Source of the DNA: Cherax quadricarinatus
Taxonomy: Eukaryota; Arthropoda; Malacostraca; Decapoda; Parastacidae
DNA: 64,000 nt
Reading direction: 5' to 3'
Assembly (NCBI RefSeq): GCF_038502225.1
Contig: NW_027195251.1
Coordinates: forward strand, 166,501-230,500
The translations under genes and the position numbers were made by a program. Positions within the stretch are counted from its first letter, which is position 1. Each line of letters starts with the position of its first letter. Positions 9,690 through 22,521 of this stretch are shown one piece after another. The notes under the pieces were generated by a model. The model made no database searches. It was given only the letters and a program-made list of their open reading frames with translations, and was not told where the DNA came from.

Positions 9690-12634
9690 TATGTATAATG
9701 TTCGCCCCATAAGTTTCGTGGCTCTGGCAGCCACGAGTTTGGTCTGTCGTAGGCTGATTGGGACAGTAATCCCAACATGTGGATAGTCTGTTGCTGCCTT
9801 GGCTGCATCATCTGCCGCCTCATTTCCCCGGATGCCAGCATGGCTGGGGATCCAGTTCAATGTCGATCTATTACCCTGAACTTCTAAGGCTGTCATTATG
9901 CTCAGGATCGATGTGATGAGGTGAACATTGTCCTGTGGTTGAGGATGGGAGAGGGCATTGATTGCAGAGGTGGAATCAACATGTATGACAGGTCGGAGTC
10001 GATGTCGTAGGGCATGTGACAATGCCTGCTGAATCGCCACCAGCTCAGCTTGAAGGATCGTGCAGTGGTCAGGAAGTCGCCAGCCTTGTGTGTGACCATT
10101 GTGGTACAGTCCAGCTGCTGCTCTCTTCCTGTCAGGGTCGACAGAACCATCTGTGAAATACACTGCACATGTGCCTCCCTCTGTCAGTGCCATGCTTGTC
10201 TCAGCATGATTGCTGAGGGTGTCTTGACTGCAGAGACACTTAGAGATGGGTAGCTGCATGATGAAAACATCGGCTGGATCTGGGCGCCAGGGAGGTGGTG
10301 GATGGTATCCAGCAACAGGAAGGTCACAACTCTTCTCACAGAGCAGCTGTACAGGCAGCAGCTTCCGCCCAGCAGCACAAAACGAACGAATCCAGGAGTA
10401 GTCCGTGAAGAGTGTGGGATCTTGTGACATGGTTGTTAATATCCGTCTCCTTAGTGGGGTACCTTGCTGCCGGTGCAGAATCGTGGCCACTTTGCAGGCG
10501 TTTATGTATCTTACTCTGTCAGCCAAGGAAGGAAGCCGGGCCTCAGATCTGAGACATACTGTGTTGGTCCAGATGGGGGCACCAAGCATAGTTCTTATCG
10601 CCTGGTTTTGTACGACCTCCACCCTTTGCCTGCTCTGCGGGAAGAGATGAGCTTAAGCCGGTGCACCGTAGTCAATGAGCGATTGTATAGCTTGTATATA
10701 GTACAAGCGAAGTACATCTTTGCTTGCCCCTGCACGGTGCCTCGTCATGGCTCTCATGGCGTTGAGTCTGAGTAGAGCACGTGACCTGACATACTCGGCC
10801 TGTTTCTGAAAGGTCAGCTTTTTATCAATGTAGATTCCCAAGTACAGGTAGGAGCCTCTGCACTCAAGTTCTATATCCTGAATACGTAATCTATTCACAG
10901 GATCTGGTCCCTTGAACATCATTGCAAGAGATTTCTTGGCCGAGATCTTGAGGCCTAGTTCCTTGCAAGACTGCGTAATTAGGTCCAAAGCTCTCTCAGC
11001 CTGTCGTTCTAAATTGCCTTTCCCATTCACTACTAGTGCAAGATCATCAGCATAGCTGAGGAGCTGTGTACCACTATGAAAGGGAAGGCTCACAAGTTCC
11101 TACATAAGGATGTTAAACAGGGTAGGACTGAGCACACCTCCTTGTGGCGTACCGTTTTCCAGGGTTTTAAAGGAAGAGTAGTGTCCCTGAAAGCTGACAC
11201 AGACCTGCCTGCCCCTAAGGTAGGACTCTATCCAGGCCAGGAGGCGTCCTTTGATTCCCTTCCGAGCTAGTATTGCCAGAATTGCTGTGGGGCTGGCTAG
11301 CTCAAATGCCTTCTCAAGGTCGAGGTAAACGACGATACTAGGTTTTTTGTTGCTATCAGCAATCTTGCTTAGTAGAGTGGTTATGCACTCTGCTGTTCCC
11401 ACTCCTTTGGTGAAGCCAAATATGTGATGATGAGAGGGTCCAAGTTTCCATAGGAGGCGGTTTAACACTATCCTCTCAGCAGTCTTGGCTAAGCAGCTGG
11501 TCAGCGATATGGGTCTCATACTGCCTGGGTCCTTGGGCTTTGGAATTGGTACGATTGTAGCTTTCTTCCAAGCTGCTGGGAGTGTCCTGGCCCTCCACGA
11601 CTTGTTAATGACGTCTAGTATGGCCTCCCATCCACTCTGCCCAGCCCGTGCAATCATGGAGTACGTCACACCATCGATGCCCGGGGCAGTGTCACCTGTG
11701 TTCTTAATGGCACGTCGGAATTCCAAGTCCGTGATGTCTACATCAGTCACATCTTCCGACTCGCATGCAGCTTGTATCGTTAGCTGGCGCTGTGGCAGAA
11801 GATCCGTCTGTATATTCCGGATGTCCTGTGGGAGCTGAGTGGAGGTTCCCCTGGAAGTGAAAAGCTCCACTAGTTTCTCTGCTTCCTGGGATGGGTTCGG
11901 GTGTGCTGGTGGCCTCGGCTTGCTCTTGCCAGTTGCTATGTTGAGCTTGCCCCATATCTCAGATAAGGTGGTGTGATGCCCGAATGTTGAGCACCACTCC
12001 AGCCATTTCTCAGTTTTTACTCTGAGAGAGATTTTGCGGGCATGCTGCACAATGGCTCTCAGAGTATTCCTGTTCTCTGCCGTAGGGTTACGCCTGTATA
12101 GCTTCCTAAAAGAGTTGATGCGGTGGTTCTGCTCCCGCACCTCGTCGTTGTAGAATCACCAGTCTCTTTTGTGAGTGCGTCCTGTGGACTTCTTTGGAAT
12201 TGCGCACTCTGCTGCCTGGATGAGAACAGTGATTAGCTCCTGTTCAGCCGTATCACAGTCTTCAGATAGAGAGTATGTGGACCACCAGTTATGAAGATAA
12301 TCCTGGAACACCTTCCAGTTGGCCCTCTTTACGTCCCATCTAGGAGGCAGCACAACTGTGGGAGGCCTGTTGATGTTGAAGGTGGTGATAACTGCAAAGT
12401 GGTCACTGACAAGGTGAGGATGAGTTTCAGATGTGGCTCCTGCTGCGAGTTGTCTTGACCCGAAGGTAAGGTCGAGGCAGCCACCCAACAGGTGTGTGGG
12501 GTCTCCATTGTTTAGCAACTTTACCTCTGGAATATCGTGTAGGAGCATTGCTATATGTCTGCCAGCAGCATTGGTTGCTGAGTGAGAGTGCAGAATAGGG
12601 TGATGTGAGTTGAAATCTCCACCCACAATAATAC
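9690..12634 (-). pseudogene. I-clade LINE copy 1: endonuclease, RT and RNase H in one frame with three stops
   Basis: One minus-strand frame carries the whole product. It holds an endonuclease part (GGDFNSHHP, SDHFAVIT) at 12626-12156, reverse transcriptase (APGIDGVTY, PISLTSCLAKT, YLDLEKAFE, GTPQGGVLSPTLF) at 12140-11100, catalytic SYADDLAL at about 11050, and RNase H (YFTDGSVD, AELVAIQQAL, HVDSTSAI, HAGIRGNEAAD) at 10200-9780. Nonsense codons at about 12156 (Trp to TGA), 11100 (TAG) and 10653 (TAA) break it without shifting frame. The copy is 5'-truncated within the endonuclease. About 540 bp of the 3' coding region present in copy 2 is missing at the GTTCGCC/CCATAAG join near 9700. It ends in a short GTAT-type tail. 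Confidence 0.9.
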
Positions 12635-14262
12635 ACTAGTAATAAGCAGAAAGAGGTAGATATTGAAAAGCCAGTGACACTAGGTGATAAGGACAGTAAT
12701 AGGTATAGTAGAAAAACAGAAATGAGAAGGAAGGGTAAAGAGAAAAGAGAGCCTTTCAATGTATATTATGCTAATAGCCGTAGTGCTAGGAATAAGATGG
12801 ATGAGTTGAGATTAGTTGCTAGTGCAGGTAATATTGATGTATTTGCCATAACTGAGACGTTGTTTAATTAAAAAAAGTCGGGACATGCCTGCGGAATGTC
12901 ACATTCAGGGTTTTAAATTGTTCCAAGTAGATAGAAGTATCGGGAAGTGGGGTGGGGTGGCATTGTATGTCCGAGATCGCTTTAACTGTTGCATAAAAAC
13001 GGGTATTAAGTCTGAAGTAACACATACAGTCTGTTTGGATAGAATTTTCAGAGGGACATGAAAAATTGATTTTAGGTGTGATATACCGTCCCCCAAACTT
13101 AGATAGGGACCAAGGGAGACTACTATGGGAGGAAATGGTTAAGACCGTAAGGCACGATAATGTAGTAATTCTAGGAGACTTTAACTTTAGTCATATTGAT
13201 TGGAATTTCTTGACTAGAAATTTAGAATCATACGACTTCTTAGAAGTAGTTCAGGATTGTTTTTTGAAGCAGTTTGTGAGAGAACCTACATGGAGAAATA
13301 ACCTGCTTGACTTAATTCTGGCAAACAAGGAAACCCTTGTTAATAATTTAGAAATTTCAGAGGAACTCGTTGCTAGCGACCACAAATCAATTACATTCAG
13401 CATTACATGGAAGTATGATAGTAGGAATAACTCAGTAACAGTCCCAGATTTTCGCTTAGCAGATTACGATGGGCTTAGAGAACACTTATCTGTTGACTGG
13501 GGAAACGAAGAGAGCTATCAATATGACAATTTTCTGAACACTGTTCATGCTGCTCAAAGAACGTTTATCCCGTATGAAGAAATTAGATCAAACAGAAATG
13601 ACCCAAAATGGATGAATAATATGCTGAAATATCTACTAGGTCATAAGAAGGGAATTTATAGGCATATCAAAAGAGGTGAGGGTCATCTTATGAATCAATA
13701 TATTGACATTAAGAGGGATATTAAAAAGGGGATAAGAAAAGCTTAAAGGGACTAAAAGGGTTCTTAAGGAATGCACGATGGAACTCTGTGAACCATTAAC
13801 TAATATTTTTAATTTATCTCTTCAAACAGGTGTAGTGTCTGATATGTGGAAGATGCCTAATGTAATTCCTATTTTTAAAACAGGGGACAAGTCGTTTCCG
13901 TCAAATTACCGCACAATAAGCCTGATCTCAATTGTAGGCAAATTACTAGAGTCAATTATAGCTGAGATTATAAGAAGCCATCTCGATAAGCATAGCTTGA
14001 TTAATGATACTCAGCATGGATTCACAAGAGGCCGGTCTTGTCTAACTAATTTATTAACTTTCTTCAGTGAAGCTTTTGAGGCTGTTGATCACGATAAAGA
14101 ATTTGATATTATTTACTTAGATTTTAGTAAGGCTTTTGATAAGGTTCCGCACCAAAGACTGTTAAAGAAAGTGGCAGCTCATGGCATTGGGGGAAAAGTG
14201 CTCTCGTGGATCGAGTCATGGCTCACAGACAGGAAGCAGAGTGTCCATAAATGGGGTTAAAT
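12635..14262 (+). pseudogene. CR1 LINE copy D, ORF2 with an internal deletion
   Basis: It begins just upstream of ORF2 (ACTAGTAATAA) and runs through the endonuclease (VYYANSRSARNKMDEL, then GVIYRPPNLDRDQG, GDFNFSHIDW, SDHKSITF). At about 13750 it jumps, with about 340 bp lost compared with copy F, into the reverse transcriptase (MELCEPLTNIFNLSLQTGVV, YRTISLISIVGKLLES, YLDFSKAFDKV). It stops inside the palm at KQSVHKWG, where an inverted CR1 (copy E) begins. Stops and frameshifts occur near 12870 and 13050. The catalytic FADD is absent. Confidence 0.88.
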
Positions 14263-15155
14263 CTTCGTCTAACAAGTGAATGTAATTTAAGGGTCTTCAA
14301 TCTTTCTTCATAAGGAAGATTTCTAATGCTATGTATTAATTTAGTCATTCTACGCTGAATGTTTTCTAAAGAATTTATGTCTATTCTGTTATATGGAGAC
14401 CAGAACTGAGCTGCATTCTCTAGGCGAGGCCTTACTAATAATGTATAAAGCTGTAATATAACTGCTGAACTTCTGTTGCTTACTCTTCTTGATATAAATC
14501 CCAGTAATCTGTTTGCCTTAATACGTACGTTTAGGCACTGCTGTCTTGGTTTAAGGTTGCTGCTTTTCATAACCCCCAAGTGCTTTGCGCAATCTGTATG
14601 GCTAAGTTCTACATTATTTAACTTATAAGTGCTATGGCTATGGATACTCCCGAGCTTCAAAACCTTGCATTTATTTCCATTGAACTGCATCTGCCACTTT
14701 TCTGACCAGGTATTAAGTTTGTCTAAATCCACCAGAAGTTCCCTGATTTCTACGTTTGAATCAGTTATCCTACCTATCTTTGTGTCATCGGCGAATTTGC
14801 TCATATCACTTGTAATTCCCTCATCAAGATCAGTGATATAGATTATGAACAACAACGGCCCCAAGACTGATCCCTGTGGAATGCCACTTGTTACAGATCC
14901 CCACTCGGATTTAACCCCGTTTAAGCGCACTCTCTGCTTCTTGTCTGTGAGCCATGACTCAATCCATGAGAGCACTTTTTCCCTAATACCGTGAGCTGCC
15001 ACTTTCGTTAACAGTCCTTTTGGTGCGGTACTCTATCCTAAGCCTTACTAAAATCTAAATAAACAATATCAAATGGCCTCTCGTGAATCCATGCTGAGTA
15101 TCATTAATCAGATTATGCTTATCCAGATGGCTTCTTATGAAATCCATACCACTAA
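14263..15155 (-). pseudogene. CR1 LINE copy E, RT portion
   Basis: A 259-codon minus frame (15002-14223) carries [24 protein letters not shown] and the catalytic FADDTKIG through the LVRPRLENAAQFWSP block. Upstream to 15155 are broken pieces of the fingers (HGFTRG region), with a small deletion of about 80 bp. At about 15150 the sequence jumps to the ORF1 end, so roughly 1.7 kb (all of the endonuclease and the RT N-terminus) is missing. It is joined tail to tail with copy D at 14262. Confidence 0.85.
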
Positions 15156-15161
15156 CTATTC

Positions 15162-16085
15162 CTAGTTTAAAGCCCTAACAGTTCCCTCCACTTCAGTTGC
15201 CAGTACCCCTACCCCAGGCCTAGATAAGTGAACCCCATCCCTGGCATACATGTCATTTCTGTCATAGAAGAGGTCCCAGTTGTTGATGAATGTTACCGCA
15301 TTTTCCCTACAGTATTTGTCCAGCCAGCAATTGACACAGTTGCCCTGGACAACCATTCGTTTCCAACTCCTCCTCTTGGCAAAATACCACATATGACAGG
15401 GTTTCCACCCTTCTTCCTAATTATTTCTATTGCTTACCTATACCTGCTAATCAGGTCCTCACTCCTACTTCTGCCAACATTGTTGCCTCCTGCACTGAGA
15501 CAGATAATAGGATTGTTCCCATTATCCTTCATGATATCGTCCAGACGGCTAACAATATCCCCCATCCCAGCCCTAGGAAAACATACCCTGTGCCTCCTCT
15601 TCCTGTCCCTAAGACAAAAGGCCCTATCCATAAACTAAAACAATGTTCTTACCTTCACTTTTGGAATTCGAAGTGACGTTCTCGATGGTCTTCGTTTGGG
15701 TTTCAAAGGATGACTCACTCACGTCTGCCAATGCTTCCTTGGTGCTCGTTGTGACGTTCCCAGTAGACAACCCACATTCGTCAGGTAGCACCAAAAATGG
15801 GTTGGAAGTTTCCACAGTAGTCTTCTGGTTCTTCGTTGTTTCTGACTCTCCAACAGTCTTCTTGATCCTCAGCTTGGTTCCATGTTGCCCAGCCACTGAC
15901 CAGGTTCCCCTCTTAACCTGAGGACTCACAACAGGAGGATTACTACGAATCCTTATGTTCTCCTCCGTTAATCGCCGTATCTCCAGCTTAGCAACCATAA
16001 GCTCCTCTTTTAGCTGCTGGTAGAGTTGCTCAAGAGAGGGCATCATGGTTCAGATTCACAGAGAGCACACAAACAGGTCTTCACA
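15162..16085 (-). pseudogene. CR1 LINE copy E, ORF1 and 5' end
   Basis: ORF1 runs from about 16046 to 15162 in three frames. It has the coiled coil (LEQLYQQLKEELMVAKLEI), the linker VKRGTWSVAGQ, SGNH block III as SAGGNNVG (Asp changed to Asn in GND), and the C-terminal DGVHLSRPG. The GDS block is disrupted near 15624-15640. The leader reaches about 16085 and matches the 5' end of copy F (AAGACCTGTTTG), so this is a full-length 5' terminus even though the interior is deleted. Confidence 0.85.
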
Positions 16086-16089
16086 GTCT

Positions 16090-16248
16090 CTCTGAGACGT
16101 TACTTGCATTCTCTCTATGACGATACTTCCACTCTCTCTGTGACGTTACTTGCACTCGCTCTATGGCGTTACTTGAACTCCCTCTATGACTTTACTTGCA
16201 CTCCATGACGTTACTTGCTCTCTATGATGTTACTTGCACTCTCTGCCT
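16090..16248 (+). repeat. Diverged minisatellite, about 20-25 bp unit
   Basis: Six to seven degenerate copies of a CTCTCTATGACGTTACTTGCA-like unit lie immediately upstream of the CR1 copy E 5' end. No coding potential is visible. Confidence 0.75.
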
Positions 16249-17097
16249 ACAACAGATTTGACTGAAAAAGTTACAAATACTTCCCAGTTTACAAAGTTAG
16301 TGCAAGGGGATAAAATATAACAAAAATGTGAACAATTCTGAAAACGCATTGATCAGAAAATGAGACGCAGTTAATTATATATGAACATAAATATGCGAGT
16401 GTTGAAACGAATTAATAAAAATTATATATGAAATGAGACCTAGCAACTAGGTAATCTATGCTTATTTGAGAATATACTCAATATTTTGAATTACCTGATT
16501 GGACTTGGAAATAAACGACAACATTAAGTGATTAACGTACAACTTTCTATAATTCATTACGTTTGTGAGCAGGGAAATTTGTGTGCAGTATAGAAGTATT
16601 TATTCACAAGACTGTTTCAGATCACAATATAAAACCTGTTAATTGTGGCAGTAATTAGTTTAAATAAGAGTGTTCCTATGAATTCATTTATTAGCTTTAT
16701 TTTATTTATTTCTTCAGATATTACTCTAATTCTGGATAGGTGTCGCTGACACTTTCATTATAATAAAGCACCGAAATTATTTGAGAAATATATAATAACA
16801 TTGTGTTATCACTTGGAGTGTAATTCAAGCAGACTACTGGACCATATTGAACATTACACCATCTATACCTTCTTTATGTTGAATTCGACGTGAGGATGTT
16901 AAAAAAGGTATTTTCTTATGTCTACCATTTATTGTAAATGGGAAAAGTTCAGGTTATAATTTTTTTTTATCCTTTTACAATAATTAGTCTACATGAATAT
17001 CTAATGGTTAGTAATTTATGTAATGCAGTGAGTGCTCCTGTAGGCCTCATCATATTACTCAATAATTATATAAATTAATAACTCTTATTCCTCTGGT
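16249..17097. other. AT-rich non-repetitive DNA
   Basis: About 850 bp with no open frame, RNA gene or recognised element. It is the best candidate for ordinary single-copy flanking sequence next to the 32-bp satellite. Confidence 0.5.
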
Positions 17098-19396
17098 CAA
17101 TACCTCGACCATACTTGACACAGTATAAACAATACCTCGACCATACTTGACACAGTATAAACAATACCTCGACCATGCTTGCCACAGTATAAACAATACC
17201 TCGACCATACTTGACACAGTATAAACAATACCTCGACCATACTTGCCACAGTATAAACAATACCTCGACCATGCTTGCAACAGTATAAACAATACCTCGA
17301 CCATACTTGACACAGTATAAACAATACCTCGACCATGCTTGCCACAGTATAAACAATACCTCGACCATGCTTGCCACAGTATAAACAATACCTCGACCAT
17401 GCTTGTCACAGTATAAACAATACCTCGACCATGCTTGCCACAGTATAAATACCTCGACCATGCTTGCCACAGTATAAACAATACCTCGACCATACTTGAC
17501 ACAGTATAAATACCTCGATCATGCTTGCCACAGTATAAACAATACCTCGACCATGCTTGCCACAGTATAAACAATACCTCGACCATGCTTACCACAGTAT
17601 AAACAATACCTCGACCATGCTTGTCACAGTATAAACAATACCTCGACCATGCTTGCCACAGTATAAACAATACCTCGACCATGCTTGCCACAGTATAAAC
17701 AATACCTCGACCATACTTGACACAGTATAAATACCTCGATCATGCTTGCCACAGTATAAACAATACCTCGATCATGCTTGCCACAGTATAAACAATACCT
17801 CGACCATGCTTGCCACAGTATAAACAATACCTCGACCATGCTTGCCACAGTATAAACAATACTTCGACCATGCTTGCCACAGTATAAACAATACCTCGAC
17901 CATGCTTGCCACAGTATAAACAATACCTCGACCATGCTTGCCACAGTATAAACAATACCTCGACCATACTTGACACAGTATAAACAATACCTCGACCATG
18001 CTTGCCACAGTATAAACAATACCTCGACCATGCTTGCCACAGTATAAACAATACCTCGACCATACTTGACACAGTATAAATACCTCGATCATGCTTTCCA
18101 CAGTATAAACAATACCTCGACCATGCTTGCCACCTTATAAACAATACCTCGACCATACTTGACACAGTATAAACAATACCTCGACCATACTTGACACAGT
18201 ATAAACAATACCTCGACCATGTTTGACACAGTATAAACAATACCTCGACCATGCTTGCCACCTTCTAAACAATACCTCGACCATGTTTGCCACAGTAAAA
18301 ATAATACCTCGACCATCTTTCCCACAGTATAAACAATACCTCGACCATTCATACAACATTATAAACAATACCTTGACCATGCTAGCCACATTATAAACAA
18401 TACCTCGACCATATTTGCCACAGTATAAATAATACCTCGACCATCTTTGCCACGGTATAAACAATACCTCGACCATGCTTGCCACAGTATAAACAATATC
18501 TCGTCCATGCTTGCTACAGTATAAACAATGCCTCGTCCATGCTTGCCACAGTATAAACAATACCTCGACCATTCATGCCACAGTATAAACAATACCTCTA
18601 CCATTCATGCCACAGTATAAACAATACCTCTACCATTCATGCCACAGTATAAACAATACCTCGACCATGCTTGCCACAGTATAAATACCTCGATCATTCT
18701 TGACACAGTGTAAACAATACCGCGACCATTCATGCCAGGGAATAAACAATACCTATACCATCCGTTCCACACAATAAACAATACCTCGACCATGTTTGGC
18801 ACAGTATAAACAATACCTCGATCATGCATGCCACAGTATAAACAATACGCCGACCATGCTTTGGACATTACAAACAATACATCGACCATGTTTGCCACAG
18901 TATGAACAATACCTCGACCATTATTGCCACAGTATAAACAATAGCACGACCATGTTTGCTACATTATAAATAATACCTCGACCATGTTTGCCACAGTATA
19001 AACAATAACTCGACCATTCATGCCACAGTATAAACAATACCTCGACCATGCTTGCCACAGTATAAATACCTAGATCATGCTTGACACAGTATAAACAATA
19101 CCGCGACCATGGTTGCCACAGTACAAACAATACCTTGACCATTCATGCCACAGTAAAACAATACCTCGACCATGCTTGCCACAGTATAAACAATACCTCA
19201 ACCATGCTTGCCACAGTACAAACAATACCCCGACCCTGCTTGCCACAGTATAAACAATACTTCGACCATGTTTGCCACAGTATAAACAATACCTCGACCA
19301 TGTTTCCCACAGTATAAACAATAGCTCGACCATGGTTGCCACGGTATAAACAATACTTTGACCATACTTGCCAGGGTATATACAATACCTCGACTA
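17098..19396 (+). repeat. 32-bp satellite array, block A
   Basis: About 72 copies of a 32-bp unit that includes CCATGCTTGCCACAGTATAA and ACAATACCTCGA. A recurring 28-bp variant lacks ACAA. Units are fairly uniform from 17100 to 18250 and increasingly diverged from 18300 to 19396, which is typical of an older array edge. The long minus-strand frames (KHGRGIVYTVASM-type) arise only because three units (96 bp) contain no stop. Confidence 0.97.
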
Positions 19397-20688
19397 TGAT
19401 ATGGCCTTGGATGCAATCGAAGAAAATCAGAATGCATATGTAATATACACAGACTTTGAAAAGGCGTTTGACATGTGTGATCATGGCGTAATAGCTCACA
19501 AAATACGTGCTAAAGGAATAAATGGCAAAGTGGGGAGATGGATCTTCAACTTCCTAACCAATCGAACACAAAGAATAGTGGTCAACAGAGTTAAATCTGA
19601 GGCTGCCATAGTGAAGAGCTCTGTTCCACAAGGCACAGTACTCACCCCCCATCCTGTTCCTCATCCTCATATATGACATAGACAGAGATGTAACCCACAG
19701 CACCGTGTCATCCTTTGCAGACGATACTAGGATCTGCATGAGGCTGTCATCTATCGAGGACACGGTTAATCTCCAAGATATAAACAAACTTTTCCAGTGG
19801 GCAGCGGAAAACAATATGATGTTCGATAAGGTCAAATTACACCTACTCCGTTATGGAAAGCTGGAGGAGATAATAACTAGAACAGAGTATACTACAAACT
19901 CTGGCCATACAATAGAGCGGAAAAATAATGTAAGGGACCTGGGAGTGGTAATGTCTGAAGATCTCACGTTCAAGGATCACAACAGTGACACGATCACAAG
20001 TGCAAAGAAAATGATAGGATGGATAATGAGAATGTTCATAACGAGAGATGCCAAGCCAGTGATAATTCTTTTCAAATCACTTGTTCTCTCTAGGCTGGAA
20101 TACTGCTGTACATTAACATCTTCGTTCAAAGCAGGTGAAATTGCAGATCTAGAGAGTGTTCAGAGAACCTTTACTGCGCGTATAAGGTCTGTCAAGCACC
20201 TTAACTACTGGGAACGCTTGGAAGCACTTGATTTGTACTCGTTGGAGTGCAGGAGAAAGAGATATATCATAATCTACACTTAGAAAATCCTGGAAGGAAT
20301 GGTCCCGAATCTGCACACAGAAATCACTCCCTATGAAAGTAAAAGACTGAACAGGCGATGCAAAATACCCCCAATTAAAAGTAGAGGCGACATTGCTACA
20401 CTAAGAGAAAACACCATAAGTGTCAGGGGCTCAAGACAGTTCAACAGCCTCCCATCAAGCATTAGGGGAATTACCAATAAACCCCTGGCTGTCTTGAAGA
20501 GAGAGCTGGACAGATACCTAAATTCAGTGCCAGATCAGCCGGGCTGCAGTTCGTACGTTGGACTGCGTGCGGCCAGCAGTAACAGCCTGGTTGATCAGGC
20601 CCTGGTCCACCGGGAGGCCTGGTCGTGGACTGGGCCCCGGGGGCGTTGATCCCCGGAGTAACCTCCAGGTAGACTCCAGGCAGGTAGA
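19397..20688 (+). pseudogene. LINE family H copy 1 (Jockey/CR1-group RT) inside the satellite
   Basis: A 5'-truncated LINE. It holds RT palm blocks IYTDFEKAFDMCDHG, SSVPQGTVLTP and the catalytic SSFADDTRI (about 19712), then the thumb and C-terminal region with LGVVMSEDLTF, LVLSRLEYCCTL and PGCSSYVGLRAAS near the end. One extra C in the run at about 19650 shifts the frame, and TAG at 20281 replaces the Trp codon kept in copy 2. The 3' end is a GTAGACTCCAGG-type microrepeat, then the satellite resumes. The subclade is uncertain. Confidence 0.85.
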
Positions 20689-21737
20689 CCATGCTTGCCA
20701 CAGTATAAACAATACCTCGACCATGCTTGCCACAGTATAAACAATACCTCGGCCGTGCTTGCCACAGTATAAACAATACATCGACCATGCTTGCCACAGT
20801 ATAAACAATACATCGACCATGCTTGCCACAGTATAAACAATACATCGACCATGCTTGCCACAGTATAAACAATACATCGACCATGCTTGCCACAGTATAA
20901 ACAATACATCGACCATGCTTGCCACAGTATAAACAATACATCGACCATGCTTGCCACAGTATAAACAATACATCGACCATGCTTGCCACAGTATAAACAA
21001 TACATCGACCATGCTTGCCACAGTATAAACAATACATCGACCATGCTTGCCACAGTATAAACAATACATCGACCATGCTTGCCACGGTATAAACAATACA
21101 TCGACCATGCTTGCCACAGTATAAACAATACATCGACCATGCTTGCCACAGTATAAACAATGCATCGACCATGCTTGCCACAGTATAAACAATACATCGA
21201 CCATGCTTGCCTAGGTATAAACAATACATCGACCATGCTTGCCACAGTATAAACAATACATCGACCATGCTTGCCACAGTATAAACAATACATCGACCAT
21301 GCTTGCCACAGTATAAACAATACATCGACCATGCTTGCCACGGTATAAACAATACATCGACCATGCTTGCCACAGTATAAACAGTACCTCGACCATGCTT
21401 GCCACAGTATAAACAGTACCTCGACCATGCTTGCCACAGTATAAACAATACATCGACCATGCTTGCCACAGTATAAACAATACATCGACCATGCTTGCCA
21501 CAGTATAAACAGTACCTCGACCATGCTTGCCACGGTATAAACAATACTTCGACCGTGCTTGCCTCAATATAAGCAATACTTCGACCTTGTTTGCCACAGT
21601 ATAAACAATACCTCGACCATCCATGCCACAGTATATACAATACCTCGACTATTCATGCCACAGTATAAACAATACCTCTTCCCTGCTTGCCACAGTATAA
21701 ACAGTACCTCATCCATGCTTGCCACAGTATAAACAAC
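20689..21737 (+). repeat. 32-bp satellite array, block B (ACATCGA variant)
   Basis: About 33 copies of the same 32-bp unit, but nearly all central units read ACATCGA where block A reads ACCTCGA. Units are almost identical between 20760 and 21370. The edges revert to ACCTCGA. The 312- and 389-codon minus frames here are repeat artefacts. Confidence 0.97.
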
Positions 21738-22521
21738 TCGGCAGGATTACTGAGAGTTAGTTTAACAACAAGTATCGTGGGTATATTGGCATGCCTTGAG
21801 CCTTTTTCGTCAATGAACTTTTGTCAGTAATGTGACTGGCTGTCACAACCAGCTAGTGAAGTCAGCAACACACTAAGAGTATACATCAGATACAAAGGAA
21901 AAAACTTGATTACACTTTGATATTCATTCTTGAATCATGATGTGATTATGATTTCAACAATGACACAAATTTTTGAAGTGATACTTAAAGCTGAGCAGTT
22001 GTGGGAAACCCATAAAGCTGATCAGTTGTGGGAAGAGCCTAAAACTGATAAGTTTTGGGAAGATCCTGAAGCTGATCAGTTGTGGGAAGAGACTAAAACT
22101 GATCAGTTGTGGGAAGAGACACATAAGTACAGATAAAACGCCAGAAGATACCACTAAAAACGGTTTACTTATTAAAAGGCTTAATCTCTGCATGTCTCTC
22201 TCCACAAAATCAACAGCAACGACCAGACATGTATTTATATTTTGCTGTTGAGTGTCAAGATATATTATTGTAAATAAAAAAAATTACAAAAATTGAAGAT
22301 ACAGTAAGTAAAATATTTATATGTAGAATTATAGAAAAACTTAATGTGTTAATTATGTATCATTTTTTTCAAAGGATTTTTCAAAAGCAATGTGTTAAAA
22401 AAATGTTATTTAATACAAGTGATGTTAATAAATATTATACATGTAAATTATAACCAGATTATATCATGTGAGCGTTTTATTACCTTATATAAAGTGAAGG
22501 TGAGATATATCAGAGTTTTAC
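21738..22521. other. AT-rich spacer between satellites
   Basis: No recognised element apart from the 30-bp repeat at about 21985-22130. Long AT-rich runs continue to 22521 without coding signal. Confidence 0.5.
21985..22130 (+). repeat. 30-bp tandem repeat, about 5 copies
   Basis: Units of the form GCTGATCAGTTGTGGGAAGA plus about 10 bp repeat in frame, so a 68-codon frame (21930-22136) reads as ADQLWEETKT decapeptides. There is no supporting gene context. The frame may be accidental, because 30 is a multiple of 3. Confidence 0.7.

Noticed and set aside
16249..17097. Possible host gene in the AT-rich unique stretch
   Set aside because: No open frame above background, no splice-consistent exons and no conserved motif could be seen by eye.
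17098..19396. Regular 32-bp repeats resembling a CRISPR array
   Set aside because: The repeats are contiguous with no unique spacers, and the DNA is clearly eukaryotic. This is a satellite.
20471..21640. Long minus-strand ORFs of 226-389 codons (KHGRCIVYTVASM type), also those at 17059-19342
   Set aside because: These are read-through of the 32-bp satellite (96-bp cycle). Several frames are open at once, which argues against coding.
21930..22136. 68-codon ORF with ADQLWEETKT decapeptide repeats
   Set aside because: The repeat is 30 bp, so any open frame stays open. There is no promoter, splice or homology support. It is kept only as a tandem repeat.
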